A DNA stretch of 64,000 bases, from NCBI RefSeq assembly GCF_029893345.1, contig NZ_JARXVE010000011.1, positions 62,001 to 126,000 of the forward strand, written 5' to 3'. Below are positions 26,743-35,261 of the stretch, piece after piece (the stretch's first letter is position 1; every line of letters begins with the position of its first letter). The position numbers and the translations under genes were made by a program. Under the pieces are notes generated by a model. It was not told where the DNA came from, made no database searches, and saw nothing but the letters and a program-made list of their open reading frames with translations. The DNA comes from Mycolicibacterium frederiksbergense (GTDB lineage: Bacteria; Actinomycetota; Actinomycetes; Mycobacteriales; Mycobacteriaceae).

Positions 26743-27489
26743 ATGGGCAGCGAGCGCACGACTCTCATCGCGCCGTTGGCGAGTACCGCCCGTGCGGATG
26801 AAATCGGCGTACGGATAGCGGAGGCCATCCAGCTCGGCCTACTCTCCGATGGAGAGAGACTGCCGCCGGAAGCCGAACTGGCTCAACAGTTCGGCGTTTC
26901 ACCGGTAACACTGCGCGAAGCGCTTGCGTCCCTGCGTGATCGGGGCCTGGTGGAGACGCGCCGCGGCCGCCGAGGCGGGACATTCGTCAGACGCTCGCCG
27001 GAGCCCGACGAGTCCGGGGATCTGAAGCGGCTGGCCGACATCGCGGTGACATCCCTGCGGGATTTCGCCGACGAGCAGATGGCCATCGCCGGCATGTGTG
27101 CCGTCCTGGCGGCCGAGCGCGCGACACCGGACAGCGTCCGACGCATCCTCAAACTCGTCGACCAGCTGGCGTCGGCAACCACGCGTGGCCAGAAAATCAA
27201 GGCGGACAGCCGCTTTCATATTCAGGTGGCAATCGAGACCCGCTCCGAACGGCTTACCCGGCGTCAGGTCGCGCTGCAGGCCGAGACCGTCGGAATGCTG
27301 TGGACCTCTCATCTGCCTCAGGACGACATCGCGCACATTGCGCAGGAACACCATGACATAGCGACCGCGATCGCCGAGGAGGACCGTGAGCTGGCCCGCA
27401 GTCATGCCGAGCGCCACGTCCGCAGCGACTTGCGTCGGCTGACCAGCATGCACTTAACGCTCGTCGATGGCGCTGGAGGTGATTCGTGA
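26743..27489 (+). CDS. GntR-family (FadR/FCD type) transcriptional regulator
   Basis: A 248-residue one-component regulator. The N-terminal winged HTH shows LPPEAELAQQFGVSPVTLRE followed by ALASLRDRGLVETRRGRRGG. The C-terminal helical domain has FCD-like metal/ligand positions (DSRFHIQVAI, EEHHDIATAI-type spacing, HAERHVRSDL). The ATG at 26743 has GGAGG six bases upstream. The stop overlaps the GTG of the Cache protein, so the regulator is co-translated with a ligand-binding protein. Likely targets are the divergent permease and the operon at 28-38 kb. Confidence 0.92.
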   Translation: MGSERTTLIAPLASTARADEIGVRIAEAIQLGLLSDGERLPPEAELAQQFGVSPVTLREALASLRDRGLVETRRGRRGGTFVRRSPEPDESGDLKRLADIAVTSLRDFADEQMAIAGMCAVLAAERATPDSVRRILKLVDQLASATTRGQKIKADSRFHIQVAIETRSERLTRRQVALQAETVGMLWTSHLPQDDIAHIAQEHHDIATAIAEEDRELARSHAERHVRSDLRRLTSMHLTLVDGAGGDS

Positions 27490-28232
27490 CGACACAGTCT
27501 GGCAATGGCGCCGATCCCGCATTCATCAGCCCCGTGTCGGAGTGGTTCAGCAATCTGCTCGCCCAGCACATGGCACCGTTGGAAGTCCTCTCGGGACGCA
27601 TCGCCGCGGCGACTCGGCACAGCGCCGACGGACCACTGCGGCTGTCGCTGGACGACGCCGAGGCCCTGGTCGATCTCATCGATACCGCGCTGCGCGAGTC
27701 CAGGTTGGCCATTGGCCACGGCTTCATCGCGGCACCCGATGTCGTCGACGGTCGGGAGCGGTACATGCTCTGGCTGCAACGCGACGCCGGCGTCGTGAAG
27801 CGGTTACGCCTGAATTTCGACACCACCGACCTGGACGCCTACGACTACGTCAACATGGACTGGTACACCAAGCCAATTAACCAGCGCACCAGTGTGTTAA
27901 CCGGTCCCTACCTCGACTACGCCGGAGCCGACCGGCTCGTCGTGACCGTGATAGCGCCGATCTTCGTCGACGACGCTGTTGTCGGTGTCGTCGCCACCGA
28001 CCTGATCGCGTCCGAACTGGAAGCGCAGATCGCGCGACAACTGCGCACAATCGATGCCGAGGTACTCGTCGTCAACGAGGACCGTGCCGTCATCGCGACG
28101 AACTCGCCACGCTGGATGCCCGGGGAACGGCTGCGCGCCCATCCCCGCCAGGATCCCGACAACTTCGCCACGGTGGTCCCACTGGAGTCGTGGACGGGCT
28201 GGAGTTTGGCGGTGGCAGTTCCGATTCGCTGA
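27486..28232 (+). CDS. Soluble Cache (PDC) sensor-domain protein coupled to GntR
   Basis: A 248-residue protein with no signal peptide or transmembrane helix, made mostly of a double-Cache-like fold. The central segment (YDYVNMDWYTKP, then GPYLDYAGADRLVVTVIAP, then VVGVVATDLI) aligns with the membrane-distal pocket of dCache_1 receptors. In the amino-acid-binding version the aligned motif has an Arg two residues before the Trp, for the ligand carboxylate. Here that position is Met, while Trp, Tyr and Asp remain, which would suit an amine. It has no output domain, so it may act with GntR or as a stand-alone binder. Confidence 0.78.
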   Translation: MTTQSGNGADPAFISPVSEWFSNLLAQHMAPLEVLSGRIAAATRHSADGPLRLSLDDAEALVDLIDTALRESRLAIGHGFIAAPDVVDGRERYMLWLQRDAGVVKRLRLNFDTTDLDAYDYVNMDWYTKPINQRTSVLTGPYLDYAGADRLVVTVIAPIFVDDAVVGVVATDLIASELEAQIARQLRTIDAEVLVVNEDRAVIATNSPRWMPGERLRAHPRQDPDNFATVVPLESWTGWSLAVAVPIR

Positions 28233-28234
28233 AA

Positions 28235-28263
28235 GGGTGGGCGGCCATGCGGACCGCCCACCC
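28235..28263. terminator. Bidirectional stem-loop between convergent genes
   Basis: Perfect 10-bp stem GGGTGGGCGG / CCGCCCACCC with a nine-base loop, right after the Cache gene stop and 18 bp before the end of the convergent Amt-like gene. There is no T-tract, which is usual for mycobacterial terminators. It probably ends transcripts from both sides. Confidence 0.7.
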
Positions 28264-28280
28264 AATAGCAGCTGCCAGAC

Positions 28281-29669
28281 TCAGGAAGACGGCTGCAACG
28301 CGTGTTCCGGAGGAACGTAGGCGGAGGCCTTCGGCCGCCACCGTGCGGCGTCAATACCGGTTGCCTCATCGTGCTCGGAAACGCGTAGCCGCATCACATT
28401 TCCCAGACCCACGACGAGCACCAATGCGGCCGCGACCGCGATGGCCACCGTCGCACCAAGCCCCACCAACTGCCACCACAGGTCGATCTTCGCGTGCTGG
28501 AAGCCGTAGTCACCGGTCAGACCGAAGTAGCCGCCCGTGGGGGTGCCCCATGCGACCACCCCGACGACCAGACAGCCCACCGCCGTTGCGCAGGCCAGCG
28601 GGAAGACCTTCCCGTCGTCGATCCTGCGCCTGTTCACCCACGCATACACTGCGCCTACCACCAATGGGCCCAGCAGGGCGATCAGGAACATCTCCCACGG
28701 TTTGAGAACATCGAAACCCGCTGTACCCGTGACGTATCCGGAGATCGGTCCGAGTAATGCGTGCACAGGGTTGCGGGCGTAATAGGCCAGCGCGCCACCG
28801 ACGATGCCGCCGGCCGCCAAGGCGACGATGACGTTCACGTACACCAACCCCAGCCCGGAGGTGGTCATCGAGATGCCGTAATAGCCCTCGCCAGGTACGA
28901 AGAATCCGCATCCCACCACGATCAGCGGAGCGGCGAACATCAACACCAATACGCCGAGCGCGGCCAGCGGGACACTGTGCGGCGCCCACGTCGCCGGTTG
29001 GCCGGGCTTGGGAAAAATCCCGAGCCTGGGCTTGAGGCGGATGGTGAGGATGAGCCCGAACACCCCGGCGAAGATGTAGGACGTGTAAGCCCCGACAAAG
29101 TCGTGCACACCATGGTTGGTCAACGGGCTGGTCGAACCCCAGGTCAGCCATAGCAAGATGGGGTAGACCACACCGCCTATCACCGCCGACATGACGTAGA
29201 AGGGCGCACTACGCAGACGCTCGGAAGCCGTCGTGTGCACGATCGCGCAGACGAATCCTCCATAGACGGCCAGGAACACGAAGAATATCTGCGAGTTGCC
29301 GGCCCCCGGCGCCACCGCCGGGTCGATCTGCTGGGCGTACTCGGACAGGAAGCTGCCCGCGAACCGCCAGTCCTGCATCGACTGCGCGAAACCGTGCGGA
29401 ACCCCGAGCGCCTGGTAGTACTGATAGTTCCACAAGCCGAACCCGCAAACCATGAAACTCGCTGTGCCGATGGCGAACCCGACCATCTTCTGGATAACGG
29501 TGGACAGCATGTTCTCGGTTCGAACCAGGCCCGCATCGATCAGGACCAGGCCCAGCACGGCCAGGATCACCGCCGTCGACGAGACGATGTAGACGAAGTT
29601 CTGCGAGATGGCGGCGGTGTCCACCTGATCACCGAAAGCTGCCGCGAGCAGCTGCCCCGCTCCGGTCAT
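28281..29669 (-). CDS. Amt/Rh-family membrane protein lacking both pore histidines
   Basis: Integral membrane protein of 462 residues with about eleven helices, colinear with ammonium transporters. The segment HDFVGAYTSYIFAG aligns with DFAGGTVVHINA of AmtB: the conserved Asp is kept but the first twin-His position is Tyr. IDDGKVFPLACATAVG aligns with the helix carrying the second twin-His, which is Ala here. Ordinary ammonium conduction is therefore doubtful. It is the last gene of the amine-type operon (ATGA overlap with the preceding gene), so transport or sensing of the pathway substrate or product is plausible. Confidence 0.75.
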   Translation of the reverse strand: MTGAGQLLAAAFGDQVDTAAISQNFVYIVSSTAVILAVLGLVLIDAGLVRTENMLSTVIQKMVGFAIGTASFMVCGFGLWNYQYYQALGVPHGFAQSMQDWRFAGSFLSEYAQQIDPAVAPGAGNSQIFFVFLAVYGGFVCAIVHTTASERLRSAPFYVMSAVIGGVVYPILLWLTWGSTSPLTNHGVHDFVGAYTSYIFAGVFGLILTIRLKPRLGIFPKPGQPATWAPHSVPLAALGVLVLMFAAPLIVVGCGFFVPGEGYYGISMTTSGLGLVYVNVIVALAAGGIVGGALAYYARNPVHALLGPISGYVTGTAGFDVLKPWEMFLIALLGPLVVGAVYAWVNRRRIDDGKVFPLACATAVGCLVVGVVAWGTPTGGYFGLTGDYGFQHAKIDLWWQLVGLGATVAIAVAAALVLVVGLGNVMRLRVSEHDEATGIDAARWRPKASAYVPPEHALQPSS

Positions 29670-30700
29670 CTATCACCCCCCAGATAGGTGTGGAGCGGGA
29701 AGGCCCGGTACCGAAGGCGCGGAAGCTTTTCCGCGGTCACGAAACCCGCGGGAGCGGCGATCACATCCGGGATCCGGTTGACCATTTGCGTACATGTCGT
29801 TATCTGGGTGGGGACGGCGCCGTTGGACAGCACCAGGTCAGGTTCGCCTTCGATCGCCCATTCGTTGATGTCACCGTCATCGGGACCGTAAACCCGGCCG
29901 GACATCTCGAACGTGAACACCGGGCCCTCTTCGGTCTGAATCTCGTCGACATCCGTGAAGCCGATGACGTCGCCGGCACGGATGTTTTTCTGCAGAGACT
30001 GGGAGAAGACGGATTCGGCCGCCAGGTCCGGCCGCGTCCGAGTGGTCTGCGATTTCACGGTGAGACCGGTGTCAGCCACCAGCGCGTCGAGCACATTCCG
30101 GCCGAACGTCGGCGGGCGCTGCGAGTCGCGCAGCCATTCCTCGAACTGGCCGGTGGTGCGCCCGACCTGCTGATCTCCCGCGACCTCGGGACCATAGTCG
30201 TCGACGTTCCAGCTGGCGCGGCCGGTGACCGAGGAGATGTGATGCGCGGTGCCCATCAACATGGCGACGATGTTCACCCAATAGGTGTCCTGATGGCCGG
30301 TTCCGGTCAGCGTGGCACCGGTGGACTTGGCGATGCGGTCCAGCTCGGCCGTGATCTCCGGCGAGGTGTGCCACGGGAACAACGCTTCCTCGGAGATGGT
30401 GACGGCGTTGACACCGTGTTCGGCACAGATGCGTAGCTGCTCCACTGCGTCGGCCATATAACTATTGACCGCGATGACCGCAATGTCGGGTCGGGTCTGC
30501 CGGAAGACCTCCCCCGCGTCGTCGCTGACCACGACTCCGAGCTGGCGGCCCAGTTCGGTCAGGTCGCCGAGGTCGCGTCCGACTTTGGATTCGCTGCGCG
30601 AGATGGCGCCGACTATGTCGACGTCCTTGTCCAACAACATGCGCGTGACAATCGTGTTCATGGCTCCCACGCCATAAACAACTGCTTTGATGCGTTCCAC
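29666..30700 (-). CDS. NAD(P)H-dependent amine dehydrogenase family protein (DAPDH-like), copy 1
   Basis: Dehydrogenase of 344 residues with an N-terminal Rossmann fold (VYGVGAMNTIVTRML) and a C-terminal domain like dihydrodipicolinate reductase and 2,4-diaminopentanoate dehydrogenase. Characterised relatives oxidatively deaminate a primary amine to a ketone. Conserved-looking stretches are TISEEALFPWHTSPE and TGTGHQDTYWV. A GTG start follows GGTGG. It shares its family with the gene at 36794 but is only distantly similar, so the operon encodes two such enzymes, perhaps for consecutive amines or as a heteromer. Confidence 0.8.
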   Translation of the reverse strand: MERIKAVVYGVGAMNTIVTRMLLDKDVDIVGAISRSESKVGRDLGDLTELGRQLGVVVSDDAGEVFRQTRPDIAVIAVNSYMADAVEQLRICAEHGVNAVTISEEALFPWHTSPEITAELDRIAKSTGATLTGTGHQDTYWVNIVAMLMGTAHHISSVTGRASWNVDDYGPEVAGDQQVGRTTGQFEEWLRDSQRPPTFGRNVLDALVADTGLTVKSQTTRTRPDLAAESVFSQSLQKNIRAGDVIGFTDVDEIQTEEGPVFTFEMSGRVYGPDDGDINEWAIEGEPDLVLSNGAVPTQITTCTQMVNRIPDVIAAPAGFVTAEKLPRLRYRAFPLHTYLGGDR

Positions 30701-30711
30701 GGGCTAACCAC

Positions 30712-31002
30712 CTATTCCTTGTTTTGGGCGGAGGTTGACGGGCTCGGGTCGGGTCCCTCACCCGCAAGCAGCACTTCGTCAGCGAACTCACGATGAACTG
30801 CATCGAGGTGGTCCCAGCGCGCGGCCACGATCCGCTTTGTGTCCCAGGTTGGCATTCGCTGCTGCGAAAACCGGGTCATGCGTTCGGGATCTACCTCGAA
30901 GACGTGCTCGAAGCGCTCCACGACCTGGTCGGTCACGCGCTTCGGCGGGGGTGGAATCTGCTCGGAAGGTACGTACCGCCCGTACCGATATTCGGTGTTC
31001 AT
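30712..31002 (-). CDS. Small conserved-looking protein in the amine-type operon
   Basis: Unrecognised 96-residue protein, charged and soluble, with a proline-rich start (YVPSEQIPPPPKRVTDQVV) and a helical middle (RFSQQRMPTWDTKRIVAARW). No cysteine or metal motif is present. Its ATG overlaps the stop of the GlcD-like flavoprotein (ATGA), so stoichiometric production with that subunit is likely. The most economical guess is a small third subunit or assembly factor of the flavin/Fe-S oxidoreductase. Confidence 0.7.
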   Translation of the reverse strand: MNTEYRYGRYVPSEQIPPPPKRVTDQVVERFEHVFEVDPERMTRFSQQRMPTWDTKRIVAARWDHLDAVHREFADEVLLAGEGPDPSPSTSAQNKE

Positions 31003-32519
31003 CGCTGCGCTCCCTCGGGGAGATAGGCCTCATCGAGGCTCTGCTTGCCCGGATTCATGATGTTGTGCGGATCCAGCGCTCGTTTGATCGTCTTCATCAC
31101 CTGCCATGACGCCCCCATCTCGGTGGGCACGAGCTCGGCGTCCCCGGCGCGGGTCGCACCGTGACAAGCCGACATCGATCCACCGTGATCGATTGCCACT
31201 TGGGCGATCTCGCGTTTGAGCGAGACGAACGCCTGCCACGACTCCTCATCCATTCGGTCTTCCCACAGCCCCATGTCGATCTCCAGCAAGAGATCGCCCC
31301 AGGGTTTGTGGCCACCGTTGGTGTAGGCGAACGCACCCCAGTCGTCGAAGATGTCGTACTTGTCCATGTAGCGGCGCGCGATTTCGTGCCACTTCCGTAG
31401 CACCTCGGGCACTTCGCTGTACGGGATCGCGGCGTCCTCGCAGTGCCACGACATCGGCACCACCTTGCCGTTGGCGTCGCGGCCGTGCAGCGGGTTGGCG
31501 TAGCGGTCGTGCCGCGCCGCCCAGTCACCGGAGGCGATCTCGTCGCCGATGTACTTGCCGCCCAGGCTTCGGCCGAGTTCCATCACGATCTTCGAGGCCG
31601 GTTCGACTTCCGCGCGGGTACCGAGCAGCGAGGCTGCGCATACCGCCTTGACCCATTCCGGCTGCACGATATAGGCCTCGTCGTCACGGCGAAGGTACTC
31701 GACCTTCTCAGGGTCGAACAGCATGACGCCGGCCAGGGTGGCCAGCCCGCTCTTGGCGATTTTCGAGAAGGTCCGATACGCGGTGTCGTAGTCCTCGAAC
31801 AGGAAGAACGCGGCGAACTCGGTCTCGGCCCTGGGTACCAGTTCCAGTGTCGCCTCGGTGACGATCCCGAGGGTCCCCTGATGGCCCATGAACAGTTGCT
31901 TGAGGTGGTAGCCCGTCGAAGATTTGCGGATCTTGCGGCCGCCACCCTCTCCGACCTCGATGACTTCTCCGGTGGGCAGGACGATTTCGAAAGAGATCAC
32001 CAGATCGCGGGTGTGCCCGTACCGCGCTCCCAGCAGCGACAGGCCACTGGTGCCGATCCGTCCGCCGACGAGTGCACAGGCATAGGATGCGGGGTCGTCG
32101 GGATAGATCACCCCGTGGCGGCTCAGACTGCGGTTGAGGGTCTGCATATTGATGCCCGGTCCGACGGTGACGGTGTTGTTCACCAGGTCGATCTCTTTGA
32201 TCTTGTCCATTCGCTTGACATCGACCAGGATGCCGCCGCGCATTGGGACAGCGCCGTCCGCCAGACCCGTTCCACCTGCCCTAGGTACGATTGGCACGCC
32301 ATACTCGTTGGCCAGCTTCACGATTCGTGAGACTTGCTCGGTGGTGCGAGGCAGGACCACCACGTCGGGCAGGAACTCTTCCCAGCGGTGAACCGGGAAG
32401 GGGGCCGGCACCCGGGCCCGGTTGAAACGGCTGGACCGGTCGGTTAGTACCGCCCCGTCCTCGTCGAGGATTTCCCGAAGGCGGTCGACGATCTCGTCGC
32501 TGATGGTCGGGACGGTCAT
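30999..32519 (-). CDS. FAD-linked oxidase, GlcD/VAO-type
   Basis: Flavoprotein dehydrogenase of 506 residues with the PCMH/VAO FAD-binding domain in the N-terminal half (PRAGGTGLADGAVPMRGG, then GGRIGTSGLSLLGARYGHTR). The substrate and cap domain follow, ending in DPHNIMNPGKQSLDE. Family members oxidise 2-hydroxy acids, alcohols or amines and pass electrons to a partner. Its start overlaps the stop of the Fe-S protein gene, an arrangement like GlcD with GlcF. Substrate unknown. Confidence 0.86.
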   Translation of the reverse strand: MTVPTISDEIVDRLREILDEDGAVLTDRSSRFNRARVPAPFPVHRWEEFLPDVVVLPRTTEQVSRIVKLANEYGVPIVPRAGGTGLADGAVPMRGGILVDVKRMDKIKEIDLVNNTVTVGPGINMQTLNRSLSRHGVIYPDDPASYACALVGGRIGTSGLSLLGARYGHTRDLVISFEIVLPTGEVIEVGEGGGRKIRKSSTGYHLKQLFMGHQGTLGIVTEATLELVPRAETEFAAFFLFEDYDTAYRTFSKIAKSGLATLAGVMLFDPEKVEYLRRDDEAYIVQPEWVKAVCAASLLGTRAEVEPASKIVMELGRSLGGKYIGDEIASGDWAARHDRYANPLHGRDANGKVVPMSWHCEDAAIPYSEVPEVLRKWHEIARRYMDKYDIFDDWGAFAYTNGGHKPWGDLLLEIDMGLWEDRMDEESWQAFVSLKREIAQVAIDHGGSMSACHGATRAGDAELVPTEMGASWQVMKTIKRALDPHNIMNPGKQSLDEAYLPEGAQR

Positions 32520-33793
32520 GAGTGCGTGGCCCCTCCGATCTCGATGCCGGCCGATTCCGCGACCAGCTCGATGATGTCGCGTACTTCGATACCGGCCTCG
32601 GCACCCGCGGCCGAGAGCGGCCGTTCCGACCAGACGCAGGCGCTGACCAGCATGTCGACCTCCAGTTCAGAGGCTTTCTCAAGCCTCCGGCGACTGATTT
32701 CAGCTGTAATCTCGGGCTTTTCGATCGGAAGCCCGCCGCCGCCGCCTGAGCAGTACGACCATTGGGTAACCCGGTCGACATCTTTGAATGTCAGTCCGGG
32801 TATCGCGCGCAGAATCTCCCTCGGTGCCTGGTGGATGCCTTTGCGCTTGTTGAGCCGGCACGGGTCGTGGTAGGTGACGACCTTGTTGATCGGCTTGGTG
32901 AGTTTCAGTCGCCCGTCGCGGATCAATTCGGCGACAAGATCGATGATCTGCACAACTTCGAAGTCGAATTCGTCTCCGAAGTACGCCGGATAGTCCTCGG
33001 TGAAATGCACGTAGTCGTGCGGTTCGATGGCGATGACCCGTTTGACCCCCGACTTTCGCCAGTCGTCGATGTTGTGCCGGGCGAACCGCTTTGACTGCTC
33101 GACGTAGCCCATTTCAGCCGCGGGTCCGCCGCAGCACCATTGCTCGTTCATCAGACCGAACTCCACGCCGGCCAGTTGCAGAATCTGTGCGGTAGCGCGG
33201 GGAACCGAGGTGCGGTAGAAGGCACCTTCACAGTCGACGAACATGATGGTCTCGCCGCCGATCGGAATGTTGAGCCCGTGCGCCCAGTCCCGAACCTGCG
33301 CTTGGCCGTTGGGTTGAGATCCCTCGGTGCCGAGCACTGGTTCGTTCTTCAGCTCATCGGTCAGACGGTTCCAGACCTTCCACTTCTCGCGATCGAGTCC
33401 CTTGTCCACCAACATTGCCCGCATGGCGCGCACCACCTTGACCGTTTCGGTGCGGGCCCGGTAGAAGTCGCCCACCATCAGGGTGTTGGGACAGCGGACC
33501 TCACAGCCGCCGCACTGGGTGCAGTGCACGTAGTCGTCTGCGACGTCCTCGACGCTGAGGTGGCCCTTCTCCAGCGCGATCACGTTGGCGTGAAAAGCAG
33601 TGGGAGTGTGGTTTTCATTGCGGGTCACCTGGGTGACCGGGCACACCTCACGGCAGAACTTGTGACCGGAAGAGAAGCATCCGGTGGCGTTCTCGTGCCA
33701 CTTTTCGACGAAGGCGCGTTCGACATCGCCGAGGTGCGTGGGGGTACCCAGGTCGATCGAAGCCGCGTCGGTTGACATTTCGTTGTCGCTCAT
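32516..33793 (-). CDS. Fe-S oxidoreductase subunit, GlcF/HdrD-like, with two CCG-type domains
   Basis: Electron-transfer protein of 425 residues. The second ferredoxin motif is canonical, CTQCGGCEVRCP. The first is abnormal: CFSSGHKFCREVCP has only three cysteines with C-x7-C-x3-C spacing and His where the second ligand would be. Two cysteine-rich domains follow: WCCGGPAAEMG, and YHDPCRLNKRKG with YCSGGGGG, in which the first Cys of CCG is Tyr. It probably accepts electrons from the flavoprotein encoded next and delivers them to menaquinone or another carrier. Confidence 0.85.
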   Translation of the reverse strand: MSDNEMSTDAASIDLGTPTHLGDVERAFVEKWHENATGCFSSGHKFCREVCPVTQVTRNENHTPTAFHANVIALEKGHLSVEDVADDYVHCTQCGGCEVRCPNTLMVGDFYRARTETVKVVRAMRAMLVDKGLDREKWKVWNRLTDELKNEPVLGTEGSQPNGQAQVRDWAHGLNIPIGGETIMFVDCEGAFYRTSVPRATAQILQLAGVEFGLMNEQWCCGGPAAEMGYVEQSKRFARHNIDDWRKSGVKRVIAIEPHDYVHFTEDYPAYFGDEFDFEVVQIIDLVAELIRDGRLKLTKPINKVVTYHDPCRLNKRKGIHQAPREILRAIPGLTFKDVDRVTQWSYCSGGGGGLPIEKPEITAEISRRRLEKASELEVDMLVSACVWSERPLSAAGAEAGIEVRDIIELVAESAGIEIGGATHS

Positions 33794-33811
33794 TTGGGGC
33801 TGTCCTTTTCC

Positions 33812-35233
33812 TTAGGAGTACCGGGTCATGACGTGCTTGATCCGCGTGTAGTCCTCCAGGCCGTAGACCGAGAGGTCCTTGCCGTAACCCGACTGCTTGA
33901 AGCCGCCGTGCGGCATCTCCGAGACGACCGGGAGGTGGTCGTTGATCCACACGCACCCGAAATCCAGTTCGCGCATCACACGGTTCGCGCGACCGATGTC
34001 CTGGGTCCACACCGATGAGGCCAGACCGAAATCGACGTCGTTGGCCCACGCGAGGGCCTGCGCTTCGTCGGCAGCGCGCTGCACTGACACCACAGGACCG
34101 AACAGTTCGGTTTGCACGATGATGTCGTCCTGGCTCGGATCGACGACGAGGGTGGGTTCGATGAAGAACCCGCGGTCACCGAATGCGCGACCACCGGTGA
34201 CCACCTTCCCGTTGGTGCGGTCTACGACACTGAGGATTTCGTCGCGTCGTTGGCCGGAGATCACAGGTCCCATGTCGAGGTCTTCCTCCTGCGCCGGATC
34301 ACCGACCTTGATGGCTTCGACGGCGGGAACCAGTTGATCGAGGAGCTTGTCGTAGGCCGCAGGCGTTGCGATCACCCGGCAGGCGGCGGTGCAGTCCTGC
34401 CCCGAGTTGACGTACCCACCCACCGTGATGGCCGCCACCGCGGCGGAGATATCGGCATCGTCGAACACCAACACCGGAGCCTTGCCGCCCAGCTCGAGGT
34501 GGGCCCGCGCGACATGGTCGGCCGCCACTGCGGCGATATGCCTGCCCGTCCCGGTGTCTCCGGTGATGGAGACCATGGCGACGCGGCGGTCTGCGACCAG
34601 GCTGTCCCCGATCTCGGCGGCGCTGCCCGACAACACGTTGAGGACACCGGCCGGCAAGATGTCCTTGGCCAGCCGGGCGACGTGCAGGGCGGTCAGCGGA
34701 GTCAGCCGAGAGGGCTTCAGGATGCTGCAGTTTCCGGCGGCCAGGGCGGGAGCGAACTTCCACGCCGCCATCAGCAGCGGATAGTTCCATGGTGCGATTC
34801 CGGCCACGACGCCGATCGGCTCGCGGCGAACCACCGATTCGTACCCTGACAGGTACTCGCCGCCCGCCCGGCCTTCCAGACAACGGGCCGCGCCGGCAAA
34901 GAAGCGGATGTTGTCGACGACGAGCGGCACTTCCTCACGCGCGACCGATAGCGGCTTGCCCACGTTGCGCGACTCCAGCTGCGCTAGCTGCTCGGCATCG
35001 GCCTCGATGGCGTCGGCCAGAGCCAGCAGCATCTCCGCGCGGTCCTTCGGCGTCGTGCGCTTCCAGTCGGCGAAGGCGGCCTGTGCGCTGCCGACCGCCG
35101 CGCGGACATCGTCGGGGCCACACGCCGGCACCGTGGCCACCACTTCTTCGGTGGCCGGCTCGACCACGTCGAGCCGGCGTCCACTGATCGCTTCGACCAT
35201 ACGGCCGTTGATCAGGATGGCTGGTTCGTTCAT
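33812..35233 (-). CDS. Aldehyde dehydrogenase, gamma-aminobutyraldehyde-type
   Basis: NAD(P)-dependent aldehyde dehydrogenase of 473 residues. The catalytic Cys is in YVNSGQDCTAACRV and the general-base Glu in HLELGGKAPV. The N-terminal PWNYPLLMAAWKFAPALAAG and the C-terminal MPHGGFKQSGYGKDLSVYG followed by LEDYTRIKHVM are characteristic of the PatD/YdcW aminobutyraldehyde group. It would oxidise an amino-aldehyde to an amino acid. AGGAG precedes the ATG. Confidence 0.87.
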   Translation of the reverse strand: MNEPAILINGRMVEAISGRRLDVVEPATEEVVATVPACGPDDVRAAVGSAQAAFADWKRTTPKDRAEMLLALADAIEADAEQLAQLESRNVGKPLSVAREEVPLVVDNIRFFAGAARCLEGRAGGEYLSGYESVVRREPIGVVAGIAPWNYPLLMAAWKFAPALAAGNCSILKPSRLTPLTALHVARLAKDILPAGVLNVLSGSAAEIGDSLVADRRVAMVSITGDTGTGRHIAAVAADHVARAHLELGGKAPVLVFDDADISAAVAAITVGGYVNSGQDCTAACRVIATPAAYDKLLDQLVPAVEAIKVGDPAQEEDLDMGPVISGQRRDEILSVVDRTNGKVVTGGRAFGDRGFFIEPTLVVDPSQDDIIVQTELFGPVVSVQRAADEAQALAWANDVDFGLASSVWTQDIGRANRVMRELDFGCVWINDHLPVVSEMPHGGFKQSGYGKDLSVYGLEDYTRIKHVMTRYS

Positions 35234-35261
35234 CTCACTCCTGGTACTCGGTGTGCTGCGG

